64,000 nt of DNA from JBCCCJ01 sp039029315. GTDB lineage: Bacteria > Bacteroidota > Bacteroidia > J057. Shown one piece after another: positions 45,625 through 53,029 of this stretch. The stretch lies in contig JBCCGK010000070.1 in NCBI GenBank assembly GCA_039029315.1, positions 1 through 64,000 of the forward strand, written 5' to 3'. Within the stretch, counting starts at the first letter, position 1; every line of letters starts with the position of its first letter. The notes under the pieces were generated by a model. That model worked only from the letters and a program-made list of their open reading frames with translations, made no database searches and had not been told where the DNA came from. The translations under genes were made by a program, and so were the position numbers.

Positions 45625-46575
45625 ATGAAGCAAGTCGTCCATGCGCTTTTTCTTGCCTGGTTCGCTATTCCACACATACAGTTTGCCGCTACCTATCCAG
45701 ATCATTCACTCCAGGTTCTACAATTTTGTCAGGATCAAATGGTTGTTATTGACAGTTTTTCCTCCGAATTGTCAGGGTTAGAATCATTGATCGAGCAATA
45801 TGATAGACAAATGTCAAAGCAGCAGGTCTCTGCCATTGCCACCCTCGAAAAAATAGGCACCTATTCCTTACCTGCTCGTTCCACCATTGATCAATGGCAA
45901 CATTCAGTCTCTCCATATGTCAATGATTTGGCTGCTCAAACCTCCATCATGAATGCCGCCTATGAATGGGGAAAACTATTGTCTATACAGGAACAACTGT
46001 CCCCTCTCAGTCAACAGCAGCATCAATTTTGGCGACACATAGACCGCATCGATCTGCTTACCAATGGCCTCCTCCATCAGATACAGATCGTCAAAATCCG
46101 TCAGGAAAGCTTCCATCGCATTTTGCAGAACCTGGCAGAAACTTCCTATGATTCATGGATGCGTCAGCAGCCTTGGGGTGAGATGTGGGTAGAGATGAAA
46201 ACGGACATGAAACAGTTGTATCGAGTTCTTGAACGAATTCGAATACTTGAGCCTGAAAATCTACTTCAAATTCGTTCAGACTTCCAATTCTTCCGCACAA
46301 CTCTCTCTCAGCATTTGCACTCAGTGGAAGAACTCCGCCTTTTGCCCCCCCAACAGCAACAACATTACCTTGCATTCTATCAGATTGTATGTTTTGAGGT
46401 CATTCCCAGAATTCATCAAATTCTGGAAGCATATGAAGCGAATCATTATGTCTTTTTCCGCTTTCAGTTCGAGGCTCAATTAGGAGAATTGTCCGATTAC
46501 TATGCCCTCACCCAGACACATGTGAGAGAAATGGCAACAACTGATCAGGAACCCATTATCAGTTCAGCTCCCTAG
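45625..46575 (+). CDS. Exported helical protein of unknown function
   Basis: 316 residues from ATG 45625, which begins a signal peptide (MKQVVHALFLAWFAIPHIQF, cleavage near FAA); the ATG at 45562 would put 21 polar residues ahead of it. The mature protein is almost all helix, rich in Gln, His and aromatic residues (LSPLSQQQHQFWRHIDRIDL; LHQIQIVKIRQESFHRILQN). There are two cysteines (LQFCQDQ and QIVCFEV). No domain recognised. It converges on aroE with a 36-bp gap that holds no clear terminator. Confidence 0.65.
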   Translation: MKQVVHALFLAWFAIPHIQFAATYPDHSLQVLQFCQDQMVVIDSFSSELSGLESLIEQYDRQMSKQQVSAIATLEKIGTYSLPARSTIDQWQHSVSPYVNDLAAQTSIMNAAYEWGKLLSIQEQLSPLSQQQHQFWRHIDRIDLLTNGLLHQIQIVKIRQESFHRILQNLAETSYDSWMRQQPWGEMWVEMKTDMKQLYRVLERIRILEPENLLQIRSDFQFFRTTLSQHLHSVEELRLLPPQQQQHYLAFYQIVCFEVIPRIHQILEAYEANHYVFFRFQFEAQLGELSDYYALTQTHVREMATTDQEPIISSAP

Positions 46576-46611
46576 CGGCGGGCGACTTGAGGTCAGCAGC
46601 CAAGATTAGGC

Positions 46612-47373
46612 TCAAACAGTCTCTTCTCCTGATTCATCGATCTCATTCCAGATTTCCCAGGAACGTTCAGCCTGAAGGATCAGCATCTGCAATCCATTGC
46701 ATACACTTACTCCTTGTGCTTTGGCGAGGGTCATGAGTTTGGTCTCGGCGGGATTATAGATCAGGTCGTAGACAAAGTGCCTCTGTTCCAGCTTGGCATA
46801 GGGAAGGGTAGGGGCATGGTCTGTGTTGGGATACATTCCCAAAGGAGTGGTATTGATGATAAGGGGCCAATCATTCATATCGATATTGGTCAACTCATCA
46901 TACCCAAATTGATCTTGAGCAGGAGTTCGGGATACAAATCGAAATGGAATCTTCATATAATGGAGAAGAACATATTCGACAGCTTTGGCCGCCCCACCAG
47001 TACCCAGGATCAATGCCTGCGCAGGCACAGCATCGGCCAGAAATTCTTCCAAAGACCGTTTGAATCCAACAACATCAGAATTATGACCAGTGAGTCGATC
47101 TTGCTCTACCCGGATGGTATTCACGGCCCCGACAGATCGGGCCTCATCAGACAAATCATCCATATATGGGAGTACTGCTGTTTTGTATGGAATTGTCACA
47201 TTGAGTCCCCGGATATTGGGATACTGTTTCAGGAGGGCAGGAAGCTCAGAGATGTCTGTCAGCTCGTGCAGATGATACTCTGATTCGATACCTTCGTCCT
47301 GAAATTTTTGGGTGAAATATTTTCTGGAAAAACTATGTCCCAGAGATTTACCGAGTAGACCGAACTGCCTCAT
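46612..47373 (-). CDS. aroE: Shikimate dehydrogenase
   Basis: 253 residues from ATG 47373 (MRQFGLLGKSLGHSFSRKYF); the frame stays open further upstream but homology starts here. It reduces 3-dehydroshikimate with NADPH in aromatic amino acid synthesis. Substrate site: SLGHSFS at the start, LNVTIPYKTAVLPYMD with the catalytic Lys, and NSDVVGF with the Asp. NADP site: ALILGTGGAAKAVEYVL; also INTTPLGMYPN. Slightly shorter than the ~270-residue enzymes, as is usual in this phylum. A TCCCTTTG box (one mismatch) lies 10 nt upstream of the ATG. Confidence 0.95.
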   Translation of the reverse strand: MRQFGLLGKSLGHSFSRKYFTQKFQDEGIESEYHLHELTDISELPALLKQYPNIRGLNVTIPYKTAVLPYMDDLSDEARSVGAVNTIRVEQDRLTGHNSDVVGFKRSLEEFLADAVPAQALILGTGGAAKAVEYVLLHYMKIPFRFVSRTPAQDQFGYDELTNIDMNDWPLIINTTPLGMYPNTDHAPTLPYAKLEQRHFVYDLIYNPAETKLMTLAKAQGVSVCNGLQMLILQAERSWEIWNEIDESGEETV

Positions 47374-47467
47374 GGATACGACACAAAGGGATTGGAGGGT
47401 AGGGGAAAAAGGAAAAATGGAATGATCAAGAATCATCCATTTTTCCTGTTATCCTGAGATATTTGTT

Positions 47468-48652
47468 CTATCGTTTGGGATATGAGATCGAAACACTTGC
47501 GACCTCCTTGGCTTTCACTACCCCAAACACTGCTTTGATCACTTCACTTCCCAGACCGACAACGTGTGGATTGTCAGCACGTAATTTTGCGACAACTTCC
47601 AGGGGTACATATCCTTGTTGTCCTGGAATCTCCAGCAATACTTTGGAGCCGACAGGCAAGGTCTTGTGATAACAGTAATAGATACTCTTGGGTTTTTTTG
47701 CTTTCACTGGCTGAATGGTACCCGTCTCTGTTACCTGAAGATAGGTTCTTCCCGTTGTCATATCCACCACTTCCCGTTCTTGAACCCGAGGTTTGTTATC
47801 GGGTACATACACAGGATTGATTCGCTGATTGTCTGGATTCAGGCCGTCGAATCTATCATTCCGATAAGGGCTTGTAATTGCAAAGGCATCTTCTCCCTCA
47901 ATGGGACCTGCTCCCTGATTGGGCTGGTCAACATAGATCTCACTATCGGTAGGCAGCGGTCTGTGATTGGCTTCATCAATGATGTTCAATGTTCGATTGA
48001 CAATGCCAGCCATTTCTGAGCTGGTAAATCCGCGCATAGACCCAATTTTGGCAAGTTCTTGTCGTCTCACACTGGGATCGGGAATCTCCAGTGCTTTTGC
48101 CAACATAGCAGCAATTTCGATATCATAATCTTCAGCACTGAGTTTGTCATAGCCTTCGATCCAGCCATTAACCTCTTTTCGATAACTTACCACTCTCACC
48201 CAATTATCCTGAAAGTCAGTGAGGATAGCAATCTCTCCTGCTCTGAAATAATCAGAAGTAGAGGAAGAATAGGTTGCAGGACGCTCAAATACTCTGCTGT
48301 CTTCGAGGAGAACAACGACTCCTCCATCTTTGACAATGAACATTTCATCTACCCATCCTTCTTTTCCATCTCTTGTTTTGACAAGAATATAGTTGCGGCG
48401 CTCCTCTTTCAAGAGTGCCTCCTGGCCTAGATGTTCCATCTCTTCAGTGAAGACGATGGTTCCCATCTTTCGAGAATTTCTTCCTGGCGCTTCATGCAAA
48501 ATAATGGACTTGTAGGCACAGACTGAAGTCTGACCTGCACCAGTATATTCATAGTACACGCCGGAATCTTCTCCCTGAGAGAACATAGTCCCTGAAATTA
48601 CAAGCAAACTGCAAAAGCAGAAAATACGCAAACAATTAACTAGCATACTCAT
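47468..48652 (-). CDS. Secreted SH3-domain protein with double-psi-barrel-like C-terminus, paralog A
   Basis: 394 residues. Signal peptide (LRIFCFCSLLVISGTMFSQ). Residues ~35-110: bacterial SH3 domain (SIILHEAPGRNSRKMGTIVF, then GKEGWVDEMFIV). ~115-175: a second SH3-like unit (YFRAGEIAILTDFQDNWVRV, then VNGWIEGYD). A polar linker follows, then a ~90-residue barrel domain with YYCYHKTLPVGSKVLLEIPG, recalling the AHKTLPFGTKVRV motif of RlpA-type double-psi barrels, but the catalytic NDRGP part is not seen. A peptidoglycan- or glycan-binding role is inferred. The downstream gene B has the same layout. Confidence 0.75.
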   Translation of the reverse strand: MSMLVNCLRIFCFCSLLVISGTMFSQGEDSGVYYEYTGAGQTSVCAYKSIILHEAPGRNSRKMGTIVFTEEMEHLGQEALLKEERRNYILVKTRDGKEGWVDEMFIVKDGGVVVLLEDSRVFERPATYSSSTSDYFRAGEIAILTDFQDNWVRVVSYRKEVNGWIEGYDKLSAEDYDIEIAAMLAKALEIPDPSVRRQELAKIGSMRGFTSSEMAGIVNRTLNIIDEANHRPLPTDSEIYVDQPNQGAGPIEGEDAFAITSPYRNDRFDGLNPDNQRINPVYVPDNKPRVQEREVVDMTTGRTYLQVTETGTIQPVKAKKPKSIYYCYHKTLPVGSKVLLEIPGQQGYVPLEVVAKLRADNPHVVGLGSEVIKAVFGVVKAKEVASVSISYPKR

Positions 48653-48724
48653 TGGTTCTTGAACTCGTGTTTACGAAAAAGATAATGTTGTACTTTCGGA
48701 GCTATTCATCAAATATTTTGGAAT

Positions 48725-48755
48725 CAAAAGTAAAATATATTTTCGATTTTCCAAA
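48725..48755 (-). promoter_or_regulatory. Promoter of paralog A
   Basis: Reverse strand TTTG (48755-48752), 19 nt, TACTTTTG (48732-48725): a perfect match to the Bacteroidota consensus in sequence and spacing. It is 72 nt upstream of the ATG. Confidence 0.75.
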
Positions 48756-48834
48756 AAAATAATCAATTGTTATTGTCTGATTTTGACTTGATTATACAAC
48801 TTTACTTACAGCAACGCTTTTAGTACCTGTGATA

Positions 48835-49893
48835 TTATTCTACCAAATAATAAACGGTGATTTCGTTTGGAGGAATATCTCCATAAAGCAGGCGAACTGC
48901 CTGTGGGGAGATTCCCAAAATTTCCGGGACATCCTGCTTGAGCTTCATCTCTACCTTTGCTTCAATATATCCCTGGTTGCCAGGGATTTCTAGCAGAATT
49001 TTGGTGCCTTTTTTCAAGGATTTGTGTGCGACCAGATACGATTCGCCAGAATGAGACAAGTTCGACATCACTTGCACAGGACCAGATTCACGAGTCTGGG
49101 TATACCATTTGTTGGATCCCTGATCAAAAAAACGCTCAGTTCTAACAGTTACTGCAGGCCTGGGAGGAGGATTGGGAGCGGGAGAAGCAGACGGGATCGT
49201 CCTCGACCTAACCATAGAACTACTTGAGGGTGGAGCTTCCCCTGGATATTCTGCTTCATAAAAGGCAAGCAAGACTTCATACATCTCCGCTTGTTCCTCC
49301 TTGGCTTCTCGAAAAAGTGCTGTCCATTGGCGACGTTTTTGGGCCAGATTCTTTTCGGTTAGGGTTGCGTTCATCAAGGTTGCCAGTTCTATGTCTATGG
49401 ATTCGATACTGATGAATTCCAGAGTTCGAACCCATCCAGCCTTTTGTCTGTCTTTGGCAATCAACTGTCCCCACTCTCCTGCTGTCCTGGCCAATATGAC
49501 GACCTCTCCAGGCCCAAATTGTTGTGTGGTGATGGTTGAGGGAGTTTGGGGCCTGATATAGATCCGGGCGGGCGCAAGAAAGACTGCGAGTGCACCATCC
49601 CTGACACATTGCTCTTTGTTCAGCCAGCCTGTCAGGTGATCTGCTGTTTCAACTCTCCAGTAGGCATCAGTTGTGCCAGTCAGGATGATTTCTTCTCCGA
49701 GCTTTTCAAGCATTTCTCCAAAATGTACATCTGCAATTTTTTTACCATTTGGATCGGGTGTCTCTCGTAAAGTTGCCAATTCAGCTACGCAAATTATGGG
49801 ACCAAGACTCTGGTTTGTTGAACCATCGGTCTGCCCCAACAGCATGTTAGAAATCAGGCTAAATGTTAGAAGAATAAAGGTAAAATTGTTCAT
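48835..49893 (-). CDS. Secreted SH3-domain protein with double-psi-barrel-like C-terminus, paralog B
   Basis: 352 residues from ATG 49893 (MNNFTFILLTFSLISNMLLG), which gives the best signal peptide; ATGs at 49902 and 49923 are alternatives. Same order as paralog A: first SH3 (VAELATLRETPDPNGKKIAD, then HLTGWLNKEQCV), second SH3-like unit (QFGPGEVVILARTAGEWGQL, then QKAGWVRTLEF), Pro/Ser-rich linker, and a barrel with YLVAHKSLKKGTKILLEIPG. Overall identity with A is low outside the signature blocks, so the duplication is old. It lies upstream of A in the same direction, 182 bp apart; A has its own promoter. Confidence 0.75.
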   Translation of the reverse strand: MNNFTFILLTFSLISNMLLGQTDGSTNQSLGPIICVAELATLRETPDPNGKKIADVHFGEMLEKLGEEIILTGTTDAYWRVETADHLTGWLNKEQCVRDGALAVFLAPARIYIRPQTPSTITTQQFGPGEVVILARTAGEWGQLIAKDRQKAGWVRTLEFISIESIDIELATLMNATLTEKNLAQKRRQWTALFREAKEEQAEMYEVLLAFYEAEYPGEAPPSSSSMVRSRTIPSASPAPNPPPRPAVTVRTERFFDQGSNKWYTQTRESGPVQVMSNLSHSGESYLVAHKSLKKGTKILLEIPGNQGYIEAKVEMKLKQDVPEILGISPQAVRLLYGDIPPNEITVYYLVE

Positions 49894-50221
49894 ATGAGTC
49901 ATGTAAAATGTTGTATGAATCATCGAAATATTTGGCCGTATCTCTTTCTAAATTAGTTGATAATCAGCACATCTCTAGATTCAATTGACGATCAAACTGA
50001 ACATAGGAATTCTTGCATTATGGTTTGTCTTTTCCATAAGATTTCATTAACATTGTATACATAAGATATGGGATGCAAATAAATGGTATTCTCTTACATT
50101 CCCTCTCTTTTGATTAAGAGATGACTACAAGACAGTCATTTTTATTCAACAAGGGGGCGTTTATCTGCGGCCATGTATGTTCTTTTTTTTGTAGATCTAT
50201 CTTCATTAATATTTGGTACTT
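49894..50221. other. Intergenic region between paralog B and the 116-residue protein
   Basis: About 330 bp, AT-rich, divergent gene starts at both ends, so it must hold two promoters; none matches the consensus well. A weak hairpin ATGACT/AGTCAT with a T-run lies at 50121-50143 (+). Confidence 0.4.
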
Positions 50222-50572
50222 ATGGATTCAAATGTTAAACCACTTCTTTCCCGTATAGGCAGGCATGAGTTGATCCGACTCTGCAATGAAAAGATGGTTT
50301 GCGCAGCCCGTGATCTTGCCGAGTTCACAAAAAATGGCATTAATGCAAGCTTTATCGTCGCTCTAGCGCATAAATGTGAACATTATGAAGTTGAACTCAC
50401 CAAGCAAAGAGAAACGAATCAGGCTGAAATTGAGATTAAAGAAGCCCTCCAAAGCATCTGTGATTTAGGCCGTAGAATATGGTCTAATGACCCAATGAAG
50501 TACAACGATTATGTTATTTCATCTCTTGGGCGCGGGCCAAATGATTCCCATCCCCCAAGGATTGCAAGATAA
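50222..50572 (+). CDS. Small hypothetical protein
   Basis: 116 residues from ATG 50222 (MDSNVKPLLSRIGRHELIRL). Mostly helical with three cysteines (LCNEKMVCAARD; SICDLGRR) and a central KCEHYEVELTKQRETNQAEI helix. No signal, membrane segment or known domain. A clean terminator follows 26 nt later, which supports that it is a real, monocistronic gene. Confidence 0.6.
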   Translation: MDSNVKPLLSRIGRHELIRLCNEKMVCAARDLAEFTKNGINASFIVALAHKCEHYEVELTKQRETNQAEIEIKEALQSICDLGRRIWSNDPMKYNDYVISSLGRGPNDSHPPRIAR

Positions 50573-51067
50573 ACACTAATTTATACTACCTAAACATTAA
50601 GGATAGCTTTTGCTATCCTTATTTTTTTGTTCCAAAATCAAGATTTCTTTCAGCCAAGTGCCGATCATTTTGCTGCATCCTACTCATAAATCATACATCA
50701 AACCCACTTATCCGGTGTTAGATTCTGTTTCAATTCGCAAATTGAACGGAGACTTGGATCATACCTTTGATCAAAAAGTCTGTTTCTTCTTTCTGAGGAC
50801 CAAACATCCCGCCTCAATAACCATTCTTCCCAGCTAAGTATCCACTGAGTAAGATAATTGTACAGTTAAGTATATTTCTCCCTTTTAATAGTCAATTATT
50901 CCTGCAAAAGCCCGTTATTTCTTACATAGAATCAGAAATCTCTTGAATACAATCCCATGAAACCTATATTTGCATACCTGATTGACAACACTAATTAATC
51001 CTATCTGGTAGCATCTTTCCTTTTTGCTAATATATTTATTACCAAGACTACCGTTGACTCCTATTTC
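50573..51067. other. Intergenic stretch
   Basis: 495 bp. Contains the terminator at 50599-50628. A 75-codon open frame at 50610-50837 starts inside that terminator and has no protein-like composition, so it is not called. TATATTTA near 51030 may be the -7 box of the EF-hand gene. Confidence 0.45.
50599..50628 (+). terminator. Rho-independent terminator
   Basis: Perfect 9-bp stem AAGGATAGC / GCTATCCTT, TTTT loop, then ATTTTTTT. It is 26 nt after the stop of the 116-residue gene. Confidence 0.9.
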
Positions 51068-51778
51068 ATGAAGCACCTATTGTCCTCCCGCTTCCTTCCC
51101 TTGCTTATTTTTCTTCTCTCCAGCTCCTCCGCCTTTAGTCAGTTAGACCCTGAGGCACAGAGAATTGGCATATGGTTCCTCGAAGAACGTTTCATTCTGG
51201 CAGACCAAAACGATGATGCCCTTCTGGAGAAAGCAGAACTGGAAAGCTTTCCAAATGAGTTTGCTTACTATTTGGAAGATCACACCTTCAAAGCTTCAGA
51301 CAAAAACCAGGACGGGTTTCTCAGCTTTAATGAGACACTCAGCAGAGCCAAATCAGAAAACATATATCGATACAATCTGGAACGAAAAAAACTGCGAACC
51401 CTCGCAAGAGAACATCCATATCTGGCTCAAGTAGATGTGAAGTATCTCAAAAGGAATCCTGAATTGGTTCAGGATCTGTTTGGGAATCTTGTATGGTTGT
51501 ACGAAAACCAACATCTGGCTTCGAAAGTCTATAAGGACAAAATGTGGATGAAACAACATCCTGAGGTAACGGTATCTCTGCATCGGAATTTGAGATGGAT
51601 GGCCAGCAATCCCAACGAGGCCAAGAATATGTATCGGGATCGATCCGTGACACAATATCTTCCCGAACTTCTTGCATGGCGTGCAGATCACAATACCTTT
51701 ATGCGAAAAAATCCCAAACTCACTCAAGTGTATCAGATGGGGTTTTTCCAAACTGGAATTCGAATTGACGTAAGATAA
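51068..51778 (+). CDS. Secreted EF-hand protein
   Basis: 236 residues. Signal peptide (MKHLLSSRFLPLLIFLLSSS, cleavage after AFSQ). Two canonical EF-hand loops in one pair: DQNDDALLEKAE (~45-56) and DKNQDGFLSFNE (~80-91). They are followed by a helical region with a repeating unit of ~25 residues built on HPxxxxxLxxNLxWLxxN (HPYLAQVDVKYLKRNPELVQ; NLRWMASNPNEAKNMYRDR). It is likely a calcium-binding periplasmic or surface protein; no partner is evident. A terminator follows at 51820. Confidence 0.8.
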   Translation: MKHLLSSRFLPLLIFLLSSSSAFSQLDPEAQRIGIWFLEERFILADQNDDALLEKAELESFPNEFAYYLEDHTFKASDKNQDGFLSFNETLSRAKSENIYRYNLERKKLRTLAREHPYLAQVDVKYLKRNPELVQDLFGNLVWLYENQHLASKVYKDKMWMKQHPEVTVSLHRNLRWMASNPNEAKNMYRDRSVTQYLPELLAWRADHNTFMRKNPKLTQVYQMGFFQTGIRIDVR

Positions 51779-51819
51779 ATGAAGATAAACAATAGGTGAG
51801 ACTTCTCTTTGTTTCGGTG

Positions 51820-51847
51820 CAGCCTGCCCTCCCGGCGGGCTGTTTTT
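51820..51847 (+). terminator. Terminator after the EF-hand gene
   Basis: Nine-pair stem CAGCCTGCC / GGCGGGCTG (one G-T) with loop CTCCC, then TTTTT. The dgkA -7 box begins 4 nt later. Confidence 0.85.
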
Positions 51848-51850
51848 ATG

Positions 51851-51858
51851 TACCTTTG
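51851..51858 (+). promoter_or_regulatory. -7 promoter box of the dgkA operon (TACCTTTG)
   Basis: Exact TAnnTTTG match, directly after the terminator and 38 nt before ATG 51897. A GTG at 51858 overlaps the box and is thereby ruled out as the start. Confidence 0.6.
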
Positions 51859-51896
51859 TGCGTAAATTGTACAATCAGATAACTATCATTCGTTTC

Positions 51897-52283
51897 ATGG
51901 CAAGTCCAATTCGATTTCTCAAGCTCCGAATACGAAGTTTTGGTTATGCTTTCAAGGGCATCGGTACACTCTTCGCCACCCAAGCTAATGCACAAGTCCA
52001 TTTTGTTGCTACTCTTCTGATTGTAGGCCTGGGATTCTGGCTGGAGCTCAGTCCTGTCGAATGGTGTCTGATATTGATCTGTATTGCCCTGGTATTGACT
52101 GCAGAAGGCGTGAATACGGCAATAGAGTTTGTCGTGGATCTTGTATCGCCAGACCCACATCCTCTCGCCGGGAAGGCCAAAGATGTTGCAGCTGGTGCAG
52201 TCTTGATTTCTGTGATCATCTGTGGATGTGTGTGGGGCATTATCTATCTTCCCAAATTGTGGGATTCTTTCTTCTCAGGCTAA
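51897..52283 (+). CDS. dgkA: Diacylglycerol kinase family protein
   Basis: 128 residues from ATG 51897. It phosphorylates diacylglycerol or undecaprenol at the inner membrane. Starts FGYAFKGIGTLFATQANAQVH, with the first helix FVATLLIVGLGFWLEL; ILICIALVLTAEGVNTAIEF carries the catalytic Glu-Asn-Ala pattern and VVDLVSPDPHPLAGKAKDVAAGAVLI completes the active site; the third helix follows. Small integral trimeric enzyme of the DgkA/UdpK type; many relatives in Gram-positives use undecaprenol. First gene of an apparent operon with DUF4956 and CotH (11-bp and ~50-bp gaps). Confidence 0.93.
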   Translation: MASPIRFLKLRIRSFGYAFKGIGTLFATQANAQVHFVATLLIVGLGFWLELSPVEWCLILICIALVLTAEGVNTAIEFVVDLVSPDPHPLAGKAKDVAAGAVLISVIICGCVWGIIYLPKLWDSFFSG

Positions 52284-52293
52284 ATTTCAGATT

Positions 52294-52977
52294 GTGAACA
52301 CAAGCTTTGAACAATTTATCGCCAACTACAGTGTCCCCTTATCGCTTCCGGGATTTTTTCTGCATCTGGCATTGGCAGGAATTGCCGGCTGGGGGCTAGG
52401 CTGGATTTATCGTCGGTATGGGACGGTCCTCTCGAATAGAGATGGTTTCAGCCAAAACTTCATTCTTCTATGCATGACTACCACTGTGATTATCTCCGTG
52501 GTAAAATCATCACTTGCTCTCTCTCTCGGCCTCGTTGGGGCCTTGTCTATCGTCCGATTTCGGTCAGCCATCAAGGAGCCAGAAGAGCTGGTGTATTTAT
52601 TTTTTTGCATTGCTATTGGCCTGGGCTTTGGGGCAGATCAATTGTGGCCTACTCTTGGAGCGATTGCAATGATTGTTCCTGTTCTGGTCATCAGAGGCAG
52701 TCTGAACCGTAAGAAACATACACAAGATTTATTGCTTCTCCTTGGTATCCCCTTGCCTTCTGAGTTGAGTCTGGAGACAGTTCTGGAGATCCTGGATAGG
52801 CATTGTTCCTCTATTCATCTCAAACGCCTAGATGAAACACCTGGACAATTAGACATGAGCTTTGTGCTGGTATTCAACAATGTGCAGGCACTCTCTGCAA
52901 TGAAAACGGACCTACGGACCAAAGCGCCCGCCATCCGACTCCAATTCCTTGACCAAAAACTGCTTCCTGTCTCTTGA
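52294..52977 (+). CDS. DUF4956 family membrane protein
   Basis: 227 residues from GTG 52294 (NTSFEQFIANYSVPLSLPGF), 10 bp after the dgkA stop; earlier starts overlap dgkA. Four membrane helices: FFLHLALAGIAGWGLGWIY, FILLCMTTTVIISVVK, LVYLFFCIAIGLGFGADQ and LGAIAMIVPVLVIRG. Between two of them is the family hallmark LGLVGALSIVRFRSAIKEPEE. The C-terminal ~75 residues are cytosolic alpha/beta. DUF4956 genes often sit with CotH and polyphosphate-polymerase (VTC-like) genes; here CotH follows but no VTC gene is present. Confidence 0.9.
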   Translation: MNTSFEQFIANYSVPLSLPGFFLHLALAGIAGWGLGWIYRRYGTVLSNRDGFSQNFILLCMTTTVIISVVKSSLALSLGLVGALSIVRFRSAIKEPEELVYLFFCIAIGLGFGADQLWPTLGAIAMIVPVLVIRGSLNRKKHTQDLLLLLGIPLPSELSLETVLEILDRHCSSIHLKRLDETPGQLDMSFVLVFNNVQALSAMKTDLRTKAPAIRLQFLDQKLLPVS

Positions 52978-53029
52978 CAATTCCCTGATCTTTCACTTTT
53001 ACTTCTCTTGATCTATAATCTCTTTCCCT

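Noticed and set aside
49425..49445. tRNA T-loop-like GTTCGAACCC
   Set aside because: Lies within the SH3 paralog B coding sequence and lacks the acceptor and anticodon stems around it; no tRNA was found in the window.
50121..50143. Terminator ATGACT/AGTCAT with T-run
   Set aside because: Only a 6-bp AT-rich stem; too weak to call with no upstream + gene.
50610..50837. 75-codon frame (+)
   Set aside because: Starts inside the terminator at 50599-50628, has no protein-like pattern and no promoter.
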